Shown: positions 54,916 through 63,763 of the stretch, one piece after another
Numbering within the stretch: the stretch's first letter is position 1
How the letters are laid out: every line of letters begins with the position of its first letter
Assembly (NCBI RefSeq): GCF_900174485.1
Contig: NZ_LT837803.1
Coordinates: forward strand, 1,302,001 to 1,366,000
DNA: 64,000 bases
Origin: Sterolibacterium denitrificans
Lineage (GTDB): Bacteria > Pseudomonadota > Gammaproteobacteria > Burkholderiales > Rhodocyclaceae
Direction: 5' to 3'
Program-made: the position numbers and the translations under genes
Notes under the pieces: model-generated
The model's input: only the letters and a program-made list of their open reading frames with translations
Database searches by the model: none
Told to the model about the DNA's origin: nothing

Positions 54916-56280
54916 TCAGAAAATGAAGTCCAGCACAGCGCTGTAGACATTGGCACGACTGTTCCAGTTGGGTGGGACGGTGGGCCAAAGCAATGGCGGT
55001 GCGCAGGGTGTGAGTCCGGAGCCGGGTAGCGCTACGGGTGAGCAGTTCTTGTTGCGGATGAAATCGGCCTGAAGCTTGAGGGCAAAGTTCTCGGCAAAGT
55101 CGTAGCGCAGGCCCAGTGCATAGGTGTTTTGCCTGGTTTGCGGCGTGCTGAGGAGGAATTGCGCCATGCCGACCGTGCCAGGATCTGCACCGAGTGCTGC
55201 CAGTTCCTGTGGGTAATTGCTGCTCTTGGTCCGCAGGACGGAGACCGAGGCATAGGGAGTGAAGCGGCCGAAGCGATAGCCTGCCGAAATGAAGGCCGAG
55301 TGACCTCGGGGAACCAGCAGCGAATCGGAACTGATGCGGGCATATGCCCCCTGCAGTTTCAACGGGCCATCCTCATAAGCCAGCTCGGCGGTCTTGTAGG
55401 TGGCTCTCTTGCCGCCGACCTGGATGCCGTCGAGAAGAGAGTACAGCGCATTACCCAATGGCGTGCCGGCGCCCGCTGCGCTGGCAGCATACTGGAGGGG
55501 GACGGTGGCGCTTGACGAAAACTCCTTGGCAATGCGCAGGCGGGAAATGCCGAGGCGTCCGGTCCAGTGATTGTCCTGGTATTCGATGTAGCCGCCGGTT
55601 CCCCTGGATTTGTTCAGATCCTGCGTCGAACCCATCGCCGGCATGGTCATGCTTCCTCCCGGGATGGCCCATTCGCGTTGCTCCATCAGGTTGTTGACCT
55701 GCTGGCGGGTGATGCCGGTGTAGAGCTTGACGCGTCCGACGCCTCGCATGACGGGGGTGCGGAAGACGATGTCGCCGCCATCCTGGTAGGGGAAGAGTTG
55801 CGTGCCGAAATATTCGACAGGCGGCCGTGCCCAGAGATATGAGTAGCCGACGTCGCGCGTGTCGGCGCCGATGTAGCCATCGTAGCCGATGCGGCCGACA
55901 CGCAGTTCCAGCGTGTCGTCGTAGACGTATTTGAGGAAACCCCAGGTCAGTTCGGGCCAGTAGTTGTTCTCGTTGCGATAACGCGAAACGACCTGGGCCA
56001 CGGCTTCGAAGTTGTTCGTGATGTCGAAGTTGACCTGTACCCCGAGCCGGGTATCGAGGTCGAAGGAAACGCCACGGTTGCTCGCACCCTTGGGCTGGGT
56101 GATGTCGCGGATGAAGGCGGCGCCGTCACCTTGCGTATGCGCCATACCCACGGTGCCGAAACCGCTGAGGCGTATGGGCGAGCTGTCCAGATCTGCCGCT
56201 GCACTGGAGGAAGCGTTGAGTGCAAGGCTGGAGACGGACAGGGCGATCAACAGGCTGGGAAGTTTGGGTTTGTGCGTCAT
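54916..56280 (-). CDS. Outer-membrane porin-like beta-barrel protein
   Basis: A 454-aa protein with a signal peptide (ending SSSAAA), the opening strand IRLSGFGTVGMAHTQGD, regular amphipathic strands and a C-terminal strand ending VYSAVLDFIF, with the final Phe needed for barrel assembly. Solute is unknown. It is first gene of the three-gene operon with the binding protein and the diguanylate cyclase. Confidence 0.82.
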   Translation of the reverse strand: MTHKPKLPSLLIALSVSSLALNASSSAAADLDSSPIRLSGFGTVGMAHTQGDGAAFIRDITQPKGASNRGVSFDLDTRLGVQVNFDITNNFEAVAQVVSRYRNENNYWPELTWGFLKYVYDDTLELRVGRIGYDGYIGADTRDVGYSYLWARPPVEYFGTQLFPYQDGGDIVFRTPVMRGVGRVKLYTGITRQQVNNLMEQREWAIPGGSMTMPAMGSTQDLNKSRGTGGYIEYQDNHWTGRLGISRLRIAKEFSSSATVPLQYAASAAGAGTPLGNALYSLLDGIQVGGKRATYKTAELAYEDGPLKLQGAYARISSDSLLVPRGHSAFISAGYRFGRFTPYASVSVLRTKSSNYPQELAALGADPGTVGMAQFLLSTPQTRQNTYALGLRYDFAENFALKLQADFIRNKNCSPVALPGSGLTPCAPPLLWPTVPPNWNSRANVYSAVLDFIF

Positions 56281-56775
56281 GTCTTGCGATCCCGGGCGAG
56301 GTCGAAGGATGGTCTTGCTGGCTAGATCCGTTCATGGAGCCCCATGGAATCCCTTGGGCGGCAAAGCCATGGAACTCACAAGACCATGGGGCCATGAAGC
56401 AATGGGCATTGTAAGCATATTCGCGCAGTGTGGCATGGGGCGGAGCGGCTGCAATGACCATATTGCGGCTGTTTGTCGTCTGCCGTGCAATATTTCCGCT
56501 TTTGTGCGCGATATTGCTTGAGTGATGCGCTGATTTCCGCCACGGACCGGGGTTTCCGGTTTGCGCGCTGCCGTGCCTTGCGGCATCGTGCAGGCGCTGC
56601 GGGATGCATGCAGGGTAATCATGGTAACCTTGAGCGCTTTATTTACATGCCCTGGCGATCGGTGTGCGTGAATGACCTGCGGATTCCTATCCATGCCCTG
56701 CCGGCAGCAGCCGGCCGCCTGCCGCATCGGCATCGGACGATGGCGCGTGGCGATTGACGCTGCCGGACGGCGTTC
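56281..56775. other. 495-bp divergent intergenic region
   Basis: It lies between the porin operon (leftward) and the Mla-type operon (rightward) and must hold both promoters. No gene is supported in it. An inverted repeat is present at 56333-56396. Confidence 0.5.
56333..56396. repeat. Inverted repeat rich in CCATGG
   Basis: CATGGAGCCCCATGG (56333-56347) and CCATGGGGCCATG (56384-56396) are inverted copies with a 2-nt gap; another CCATGG lies in the loop. It is just upstream of the porin start on the minus strand and may be an operator or a leader hairpin. Confidence 0.45.
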
Positions 56776-57906
56776 ATGAATCCTGGGCAGATACCCGGCA
56801 TCAGTGTGGCTGCAGCCGAGGGCGGCCGCTGCGAAGTCCGGCTGCATGGCAACTGGACATTGGCGCGACTGGCAACGCGGATCGATGCATTGACGGCGGA
56901 ACTTTCCGGCCATGCGCGGCAGCCGGAAGTGGCCTGGGATTGCCAGTCGATCGAGATGCTGGATAGCGCCGGGGCGCTGCTGCTCTGGCGTGCCTGGGGA
57001 CGCAAGTTGCCGGATGCATTGCAGGCCACGTCCGAGCAATTGCGCATCCTCGAGCGTCTTGCCAAGGTAGACCACGAGCCGCACGTGGGCCGTGTCCCGC
57101 GATCGCCCTTGGCCTGGGTGATGCAGACGGGTCAGATGCTGCTGGTTTTTGCGGATCACTTGCGTGGTTTTGTGCTCATGATGGGGCAGTTGATGCTGGA
57201 TTTTCTGCATCTGCTGCGCCGGCCGAAAGATGTTCCGAGATTGGAGATATCGGCGAACCTGTACAAGAGCGGCGTAAAAGCGATGCCGGTGACGGCCATC
57301 GTGGGCTTTCTGATCGGTATCGTGATGTCCTACCTGTCGGCATTGCAGCTCAAGCAGTTCGGCGGCGATGTGTTCATCGTCAATATTCTCGGCATCAGCA
57401 TCATTCGCGAACTCGGCCCGATTCTCGTTGCCGTGCTGGTGGCTGGCCGCTCGGGTTCGGCCATGACCGCGCAGCTCGGCGTGATGCGGGTGACCGAGGA
57501 AATCGACGCCCTGGCAGCCATGGGGGTGTCGCATAGCCTGCGCCTGATCTACCCGAAAGTGCTGGCCCTGGCCATTGCCATGCCGTTGCTGGTGTTGTGG
57601 CTCAGTGGCGTGGCGCTGCTCGGCGGGATGATTGCCGCCCAGTTGCAACTGGATATTTCCTTCGGCTATTTTTTTGAAAACCTGCCCAAGGTCGTGCCGA
57701 TTGCCAACCTCTGGATCGGGCTGGTCAAGGGTTTCGTGTTCGGTATTGCCGTGGCGCTGGTGGCCTGTCATTTCGGCCTGCGCGTCAAACCCAATACCGA
57801 GAGTCTTTCGGTGAATACCACGTCCTCGGTGGTGTCGGCCATCACGCTGGTGATTCTGATCGATGCCATCATCGCCATCGCCACACGTGAGACGGGGTTG
57901 TTCTGA
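56776..57906 (+). CDS. MlaE-family ABC permease with N-terminal STAS domain
   Basis: A 376-aa fusion. Residues 1-100 form a STAS domain (MlaB-like, with EMLDSAGALLLWRAWG), and the rest is an MlaE/YrbE permease (GVKAMPVTAIVGFLIGIVMSYLSALQLKQFG, ELGPILVAVLVAGRSGSAM, GVMRVTEEIDALAAMG). In E. coli MlaB and MlaE are separate proteins. With the following ATPase and MCE protein it forms an inner-membrane lipid transporter; phospholipid or sterol cargo is open. Confidence 0.88.
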   Translation: MNPGQIPGISVAAAEGGRCEVRLHGNWTLARLATRIDALTAELSGHARQPEVAWDCQSIEMLDSAGALLLWRAWGRKLPDALQATSEQLRILERLAKVDHEPHVGRVPRSPLAWVMQTGQMLLVFADHLRGFVLMMGQLMLDFLHLLRRPKDVPRLEISANLYKSGVKAMPVTAIVGFLIGIVMSYLSALQLKQFGGDVFIVNILGISIIRELGPILVAVLVAGRSGSAMTAQLGVMRVTEEIDALAAMGVSHSLRLIYPKVLALAIAMPLLVLWLSGVALLGGMIAAQLQLDISFGYFFENLPKVVPIANLWIGLVKGFVFGIAVALVACHFGLRVKPNTESLSVNTTSSVVSAITLVILIDAIIAIATRETGLF

Positions 57907-57911
57907 GCCTC

Positions 57912-58682
57912 ATGTCCAGCATGCCCATCATCGAGGTAAGCGATCTATCCACCCGCTTTGGCGATGTGTGGGTGCATCGGGGGCTGGATCTGACGGTCGA
58001 GCGTGGAGAAGTGCTGGCGCTGGTCGGCGGTTCGGGTAGCGGCAAGACGACCTTGCTTCGTCAGATGATCGGCCTGCTGCGGCCCGATCATGGCCGGATC
58101 CGCCTGTTTGGCGAGCCGCTGTTCGGTGGCGGCATCGGGCGTGAGCGGACGCTGCGCCGGCGTTTTGGCGTGCTGTTCCAGCAAGGTGCATTGTTTTCGG
58201 CATTCAATGTCTATGAGAACGTGGCCTTCCCGCTGCGTGAGCTGGGGGTGCTGAAGGAAGACCTGATTCGCGATCTGGTGATGCTCAAGCTGTCGATGGT
58301 CGAGCTTCTGCCCCGCCATGCCGGACTGATGCCGGCGGAGCTGTCCGGCGGCATGGTGAAGCGCGTTGCGCTGGCGCGGGCCCTGGCGCTGGAGCCGGAA
58401 TTGCTGCTGCTCGATGAGCCTACCTCGGGCCTGGATCCCGACCGTTCGGCGAATTTCGTGCGACTGATTCGCATGCTGAGCGAGGAGCTCGGGCTGACGG
58501 TGGTACTCGTCACGCATGATCTGGATACGCTGGCCGGACTGTCGGCACGCGTCGCGGTACTGGCTGAACAGCGTATACTCACGGTCGGCAGCATCGCCGA
58601 AGTCATGCATTTCGACCACCCCTTCGTTCGCAATTTCTTCCTGCATGAGCGCAGCCGGCGCTCTTCGTGGGACAAACTCTGA
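57912..58682 (+). CDS. MlaF-family ABC ATPase
   Basis: A 256-aa ATPase. Walker A is GGSGSGKTTLLRQM, the signature is LSGGMVKRVALARAL, and Walker B is LLLLDEPTSGLDPD. LFQQGALFSAFNVYENVAFPLRE is typical of MlaF. It starts 5 nt after the permease stop and powers lipid movement through the MCE complex. Confidence 0.9.
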   Translation: MSSMPIIEVSDLSTRFGDVWVHRGLDLTVERGEVLALVGGSGSGKTTLLRQMIGLLRPDHGRIRLFGEPLFGGGIGRERTLRRRFGVLFQQGALFSAFNVYENVAFPLRELGVLKEDLIRDLVMLKLSMVELLPRHAGLMPAELSGGMVKRVALARALALEPELLLLDEPTSGLDPDRSANFVRLIRMLSEELGLTVVLVTHDLDTLAGLSARVAVLAEQRILTVGSIAEVMHFDHPFVRNFFLHERSRRSSWDKL

Positions 58683-58684
58683 GT

Positions 58685-59617
58685 ATGGAAAATCGTGCCC
58701 ACGCACTGGCGGCTGGTTTGTTCGTCATCGTTTTCGGTTTGGCGCTGGTACTGGTGGCCTGGTGGTTTGGCGGCACCCGCACGCTGACGCGCGATCTGCT
58801 GCTGGTCACGCAATACAACGTGAATGGCCTGAATCCATTGGCGCCGGTACGGTTTCGCGGCATGAAGGCTGGCAAGGTGATCTCCATCACGCTGGATCCG
58901 CAGAACAGGCAGAACATTCTGGTGCTGGTGCGCGTGGATGCGGACCTGCCATTGAGCACATCGACCACAGCCCAGTTGAATTCCCAGGGCATCACCGGGC
59001 TTTCCTACGTCCAGCTCGATGACAATGCGCAAAGCGCGGAACTGTTGCCGCTGAATGACAAGAAGCCGCCACGCATTCCCTTGCGCCAGACATTGATGGA
59101 TGCGCTGGGCGATCAGGCCAGCGATATCGTCGGTCAGATCGGCATCCTGACGGCCAACCTCAACCGGGTGCTGAATGAAGAAAACCTGCAGCACTTGAAT
59201 CGCACCATGAAAAACCTGGAAGCGGCCTCGGACGGCCTGCGTGAGTTGCCGCAACTGGTTGCCGCCGCCAGGGCGGTGCTGTCGGCCGAGAACCTGCAGC
59301 GCGTGCAGAACATTCTGGTGCATCTGGAACGCACTGCCGGCGAATCGGCTCCGCTGGCCGTCGAGATGCGTGCGCTGGTCGCTTCCATGCAGAGCCTGAG
59401 CACGCAGTTGGAGGCGATGACAGGCGCGGTTGGCAGCGAGCTCGTGACAACCAGCCTGCCGCGTTTCAATGGCCTGATGGGCGATCTGCAGGAGAATTCG
59501 CGGCAGATGCGAAATCTTCTCGAAGGACTCGAGACGACGCCGCAGGCATTATTGTTCGGTTATCCCGCGCCGCGCCCCGGTCCGGGTGAGCGTGGTTTCG
59601 AGCCTCACGCCAGGTAG
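58685..59617 (+). CDS. MCE/MlaD-family substrate-binding protein
   Basis: A 310-aa protein with one N-terminal membrane helix (LAAGLFVIVFGLALVLVAWWF) and an MCE domain (LLLVTQYNVNGLNPLAPVRFRGMKAGKV). The long helical C-terminal part (about 150-300), rich in Leu heptads, could form a needle-like tunnel, unlike the short E. coli MlaD. It starts 2 nt after the ATPase stop. Confidence 0.88.
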   Translation: MENRAHALAAGLFVIVFGLALVLVAWWFGGTRTLTRDLLLVTQYNVNGLNPLAPVRFRGMKAGKVISITLDPQNRQNILVLVRVDADLPLSTSTTAQLNSQGITGLSYVQLDDNAQSAELLPLNDKKPPRIPLRQTLMDALGDQASDIVGQIGILTANLNRVLNEENLQHLNRTMKNLEAASDGLRELPQLVAAARAVLSAENLQRVQNILVHLERTAGESAPLAVEMRALVASMQSLSTQLEAMTGAVGSELVTTSLPRFNGLMGDLQENSRQMRNLLEGLETTPQALLFGYPAPRPGPGERGFEPHAR

Positions 59618-59659
59618 GGTGGCGATGGCACGAGAGCACGAAGGTACGAGGATACAAGG

Positions 59660-60346
59660 ATGCACTCCATGCGCAGACCCTTCTTCATGTATATGAAGTC
59701 ATTTCGATCCGCTTTCTGGCTGGCGCTGGCGGCCGTGCTTGGGCTCGGCGGTTGTTTTGCCGGCGGGGTGCAGAAGGCGGAGCCGGCGCGCTATGACCTT
59801 TTCGTCACGCCGCCGACGCAGGCGGCAGCGAATCGAGCCGCTGTCGGGCGTGATGGCCTGCTGCTGTGGCTGGCCGAAATCGAGACGCCGACCTGGCTGG
59901 ATACGGCGGTAATGCAGTATCGCCTTGAGTATGTAGAGCCAAGGCAGCGCCGGAGCTTCGTGGAAAGCCGCTGGGTGGCGCCGCCGGCGGCCCTGCTCGA
60001 GCAGATGGTGCGGCGCAATGAGAGTTTCAGTGGTCGTCAGGGCATGGAAGACTGCCAACTGCATCTGGCACTTGAAGAGTTCATTCAGGAATTTGCTGCG
60101 CCCGACAGCAGTCGTGCGCTCATCGAAGTACGGGTTTCCGTGCTGGGCGGCAAGTCACGCGGCATGCCACTGCTCGCGCAGCGCGACTTTCGTCAAACAC
60201 AGGCGGCGGGCGGCGATGCGCAGAGTGGTGTGGCGGCGTTCGCTGTCTCGGCGCGCGATCTGGTCGCGGAACTGGAGCGCTGGCTGGCCGGTCTGCAGCA
60301 GGAATCACCCGCGCTGATGGCCTCCTGCCGTGCCCATGTGCCGTGA
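59660..60346 (+). CDS. ABC-type transport auxiliary lipoprotein (PqiC-like)
   Basis: A 228-aa lipoprotein with the lipobox LGLGGC, of the ABC_trans_aux/PqiC type, which acts in the outer membrane with MCE transporters; RYDLFVTPP and WVAPPAALLEQM are the usual landmarks. Several Met codons (59660, 59669, 59687, 59693) could start it; 59660 has GAGG upstream. It closes the four-gene lipid transport operon. Confidence 0.82.
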   Translation: MHSMRRPFFMYMKSFRSAFWLALAAVLGLGGCFAGGVQKAEPARYDLFVTPPTQAAANRAAVGRDGLLLWLAEIETPTWLDTAVMQYRLEYVEPRQRRSFVESRWVAPPAALLEQMVRRNESFSGRQGMEDCQLHLALEEFIQEFAAPDSSRALIEVRVSVLGGKSRGMPLLAQRDFRQTQAAGGDAQSGVAAFAVSARDLVAELERWLAGLQQESPALMASCRAHVP

Positions 60347-60415
60347 TTCTGTTCAAGTTTGCCCGGGTTTCGAGTATAATTTTCGATTTGAGCATTTCCC
60401 CTTTAGGAACGGATC

Positions 60416-61027
60416 ATGGGTTGTGAAGACAACAATGTTGATTGTGGCAGGCGACGACTGATCGTCACGACTGCTGCGGTCGGCGGCGCTGCGGGAGTGA
60501 CTGCCGTCGTGCCGTTTGTGGCCAGCATGCTGCCGTCTGAGCGCGCCAAGGCGGCAGGCGCTCCGGTCGAGGTGGATACCAGCAAGCTTGCTCCTGGCCA
60601 GATGATGGTTGTCGAATGGCGCGGCCAGCCGGTGTGGATCGTCAATCGCACCAAAGAAATGCTTGATTCGTTGCGTCAGGTGGATGGTGAGGTCAGCGAT
60701 CCGCATTCCGAAAAGCCGATGCAGCCGGATTACTGCAGGAACGATACGCGTTCGATCAAGCCGGAAATCCTCGTGGCTGTCGGCATCTGCACCCATCTGG
60801 GCTGCTCGCCGACCGAGAAATTCAAGACCGGCGACACTGCGGAATCCGGTGTCGCGGACAATTGGCATGGCGGTTTCCTTTGCCCTTGCCATGGTTCCAC
60901 CTTCGATCTGGCCGGCCGTGTTTTCAAGAGCAAGCCCGCTCCGGACAACCTCGTCATTCCGCCGCACAAGTATCTGAGCGATAACACGATCATCATTGGC
61001 ATCGGCCAGGATGGCAAGGAGGCCTGA
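60416..61027 (+). CDS. petA: Ubiquinol-cytochrome c reductase, Rieske iron-sulfur subunit
   Basis: A 203-aa protein with a Tat-like N-terminus (GRRRLIVTTAAVGG) that stays as membrane anchor. The [2Fe-2S] ligands lie in CTHLGC and CPCHGS. It moves electrons from ubiquinol to cytochrome c1 in the bc1 complex. First of petABC; petB begins 3 nt later. Confidence 0.96.
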   Translation: MGCEDNNVDCGRRRLIVTTAAVGGAAGVTAVVPFVASMLPSERAKAAGAPVEVDTSKLAPGQMMVVEWRGQPVWIVNRTKEMLDSLRQVDGEVSDPHSEKPMQPDYCRNDTRSIKPEILVAVGICTHLGCSPTEKFKTGDTAESGVADNWHGGFLCPCHGSTFDLAGRVFKSKPAPDNLVIPPHKYLSDNTIIIGIGQDGKEA

Positions 61028-61030
61028 GGA

Positions 61031-62317
61031 ATGAGCGGCAAACTGACACAATTGCTGGGCTGGGTCGATCAGCGCTTCCCGCTGATGTCGATGTATCGCG
61101 ACCACATGTCCGAGTATTACGCGCCGAAGAATTTCAATTTCTGGTATTTCTTTGGCTCGCTGGCGTTGCTGGTGTTGGTGAATCAGGTGGTTACCGGCAT
61201 TTTCCTGACCATGCACTACAAGCCGGATGCGGCGCTGAATGCGGCCGGCGTGCCGGTGGCATTCGCCAGCGTTGAATACATCATGCGCGATGTGCCCTGG
61301 GGCTGGCTGATCCGCTACATGCATTCGACCGGCGCTTCGGCTTTCTTCATCGTCGTCTATCTGCACATGTTCCGTGGCCTGATCTACGGTTCCCATCGCG
61401 CGCCGCGTGAGCTGGTTTGGATCATCGGCATGCTGATCTTCCTCTGTCTGATGGCCGAGGCTTTCTTCGGCTATCTGCTGCCCTGGGGACAGATGTCCTT
61501 CTGGGGCGCCCAGGTGATCGTCAACCTGTTCTCGGCGATTCCCGTCATCGGCCCGGATTTCTCGGTCTGGCTGCGTGGTGACTTCGTTGTCGGCGATGCC
61601 ACGCTGAATCGCTTCTTCGCCTTCCACGTCATCCTCGTGCCGCTGATCCTGCTGGCGTTGGTCGTAGCCCACCTGATTGCCCTGCATGAAGTCGGCTCGA
61701 ACAACCCGGATGGTGTGGAGATCAAGAAAAAGAAGAACGACAAGGGCATTCCGCTGGATGGCATTCCTTTCCATCCCTACTACACGGTGAAGGACATCGT
61801 CGGCGTGGTGGTGTTCCTGATGGTCTTCGCCCTGGTGATCTTCTTCGCACCGGAAGGCGGCGGCTACTTCCTCGAATACAACAATTTCTTCCCGGCCGAT
61901 CCCTTGAAGACGCCGCCGCACATCGCGCCGGTCTGGTACTTCACGCCCTTCTATTCGCTGCTGCGTGCGGTCACCTATCCGCTCTTCGGCATCGATGCGA
62001 AGTTCTGGGGCGTGGTGGCGATGGGCGGTGGCGTGGCGATCTTCATCCTCCTGCCCTGGCTGGATCGCAGTCCGGCGAAGTCGATCCGCTATCGCGGCCC
62101 GATTTTCAAGACACTGCTGACGATTTTCATCGTCGCCTTCTTCATCCTCGGCTTCCTGGGCACCAAGCCGCCGCAGTATGAGTTTTTTGGCGTGATTCCG
62201 GGGGCGCCGATTGCCCAGATTCTCAGCGCCTATTACTTCCTCTTCTTCCTGACGATGCCGATCTGGTCGCGTATCGACAAGTGCAAACCCGAACCGGAAA
62301 GGGTCACGGGAAAATGA
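61031..62317 (+). CDS. petB: Cytochrome b subunit of the bc1 complex
   Basis: A 428-aa membrane protein carrying two b hemes: the His pairs in RYMHSTGASAFFIVVYLHMFRGL and FAFHVILVPLILLALVVAHLIALHE, and the quinol-site PEWY-type region (here PVWYFTPFYSLLRA). Length corresponds to full cytochrome b. Its stop overlaps the cytochrome c1 start in ATGA. Confidence 0.96.
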   Translation: MSGKLTQLLGWVDQRFPLMSMYRDHMSEYYAPKNFNFWYFFGSLALLVLVNQVVTGIFLTMHYKPDAALNAAGVPVAFASVEYIMRDVPWGWLIRYMHSTGASAFFIVVYLHMFRGLIYGSHRAPRELVWIIGMLIFLCLMAEAFFGYLLPWGQMSFWGAQVIVNLFSAIPVIGPDFSVWLRGDFVVGDATLNRFFAFHVILVPLILLALVVAHLIALHEVGSNNPDGVEIKKKKNDKGIPLDGIPFHPYYTVKDIVGVVVFLMVFALVIFFAPEGGGYFLEYNNFFPADPLKTPPHIAPVWYFTPFYSLLRAVTYPLFGIDAKFWGVVAMGGGVAIFILLPWLDRSPAKSIRYRGPIFKTLLTIFIVAFFILGFLGTKPPQYEFFGVIPGAPIAQILSAYYFLFFLTMPIWSRIDKCKPEPERVTGK

Positions 62318-63024
62318 AAAAGCTCATTTTCATTCTGTTGTTTGCCCCGTTGCTGGCCTTTGCTTCCGATGCCGGCATCCATCTGGACAAGGCGCCGGAT
62401 CGCTCAGGAAATCTGCCGGCCTTGCAAAACGGGGCCAAGGTCTTCGTCAATTACTGCATGGGCTGCCATGGCGCTTCGTTCATGCGTTACAACCGCCTGC
62501 AGGAATTGGGCTTGAGCGATGAACAGATCAAGAACAACCTGATCTTCTCCGAGGCCAAGGTCGGTGATCTGATGTCCATCGCCATGCGTCCGGCTGAAGG
62601 CAAGCTGTGGTTTGGGGCCACGCCGCCCGATTTGACCCTGGTGGCGCGTGCCCGGGCTTCTGAAAATGGCACCGGGGCCGACTGGCTGTATACCTATCTG
62701 CGGGGCTTCTATCGCGACGAGACGCGTCCAACCGGCTGGAACAACGTGGCTTTCGACAACGTCGGCATGCCGCATGCCCTGTGGGAGCTGCAGGGACAGC
62801 AGGTCATGGGCGAGGATCACAAGCTGGTGCTTGCCGTGCCCGGCACACTCCAGCCGGAGGAGTATGATGCCCTGGTGGCCGACCTGGTGGGTTTCCTCCA
62901 GTACATGAGTGAGCCCGTCGCTCGCACACGCCAGAATGTCGGTATCGGCGTGCTGCTTGGTCTGGCCGTGTTGTTCGTCTTTGCCTACTTGCTCAAGCGC
63001 GAGTACTGGAAAGACGTACATTAA
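62314..63024 (+). CDS. petC: Cytochrome c1
   Basis: A 236-aa exported heme protein. It has a signal peptide (LIFILLFAPLLAFA), the heme motif CMGCH (Cys48, Cys51, His52), the likely Met ligand in the MRPAEGKLWFG region or near it, and a C-terminal anchor (GVLLGLAVLFVFAYLLKREYW). It passes electrons from the Rieske protein to soluble cytochromes. Confidence 0.95.
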   Translation: MKKLIFILLFAPLLAFASDAGIHLDKAPDRSGNLPALQNGAKVFVNYCMGCHGASFMRYNRLQELGLSDEQIKNNLIFSEAKVGDLMSIAMRPAEGKLWFGATPPDLTLVARARASENGTGADWLYTYLRGFYRDETRPTGWNNVAFDNVGMPHALWELQGQQVMGEDHKLVLAVPGTLQPEEYDALVADLVGFLQYMSEPVARTRQNVGIGVLLGLAVLFVFAYLLKREYWKDVH

Positions 63025-63135
63025 TTTTCCAATTAACCGAACTGCGCAATGTTGCATATGGGGCATCGAGAAAATGATTCACCAGCGGTCCGCCGCGTGG
63101 TGCGTGATGCCGACTATTCCTGGGGTACGAGTACC

Positions 63136-63732
63136 ATGATGAACCTGTACTCGGGCACCACGTGCCCGTTCAGCCATCGCTGCCGCATCGTCCTGTACGA
63201 GAAGCAGATGGATTTTCAGGTGATTGACGTTGACCTGTTCAACAAGCCGGAAGACATCGCGGTGATCAATCCTTATAACCGTGTTCCAGTTCTGGTCGAT
63301 CGCGATCTCGTTCTTTACGAATCCAACATCATCAATGAGTACATTGATGAACGTTTTCCGCATCCCCAGTTGATGCCGCCTGATCCCATCATGCGAGCGC
63401 GTGCCCGTCAGCTGTTGTTCACGATGGAGCACGAACTGTTCAGTCACATCGATGCGCTGGAGAAGAACCTCAAGTCTGCCGAGAAGTCGCGTCAGCACGT
63501 ACGCGATCGTCTGACCGAGCTGGCATCGATCTTCACCAAGCAGAAACACATGCTTGGCGAAGAGTTTTCGATGCTGGATGTGGCGATTGCTCCCTTGCTC
63601 TGGCGTCTCGATCATTACGGGATCGAGCTCGGCAAGGCCGCCGCGCCGCTGATGAAGTACGCGGAGCGTATTTTCAGCCGCCAGGGCTTCATCGATGCGC
63701 TGACGCCATCCGAAAAAGTGATGCGCCGCTGA
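63136..63732 (+). CDS. sspA: Stringent starvation protein A (GST fold)
   Basis: A 198-aa glutathione-S-transferase-fold protein that binds RNA polymerase and modulates stress transcription in other proteobacteria. MNLYSGTTCPFSHRCRIVLYEKQ opens the thioredoxin domain, and NPYNRVPVLVDRDLVLYESNIINEYIDE is typical of SspA. MM at 63136/63139 leaves two possible starts. The position after petABC and before sspB is the classic order. Confidence 0.93.
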   Translation: MMNLYSGTTCPFSHRCRIVLYEKQMDFQVIDVDLFNKPEDIAVINPYNRVPVLVDRDLVLYESNIINEYIDERFPHPQLMPPDPIMRARARQLLFTMEHELFSHIDALEKNLKSAEKSRQHVRDRLTELASIFTKQKHMLGEEFSMLDVAIAPLLWRLDHYGIELGKAAAPLMKYAERIFSRQGFIDALTPSEKVMRR

Positions 63733-63763
63733 AATCGCGCATCACGCCTGGCGAGCTGCGGTC

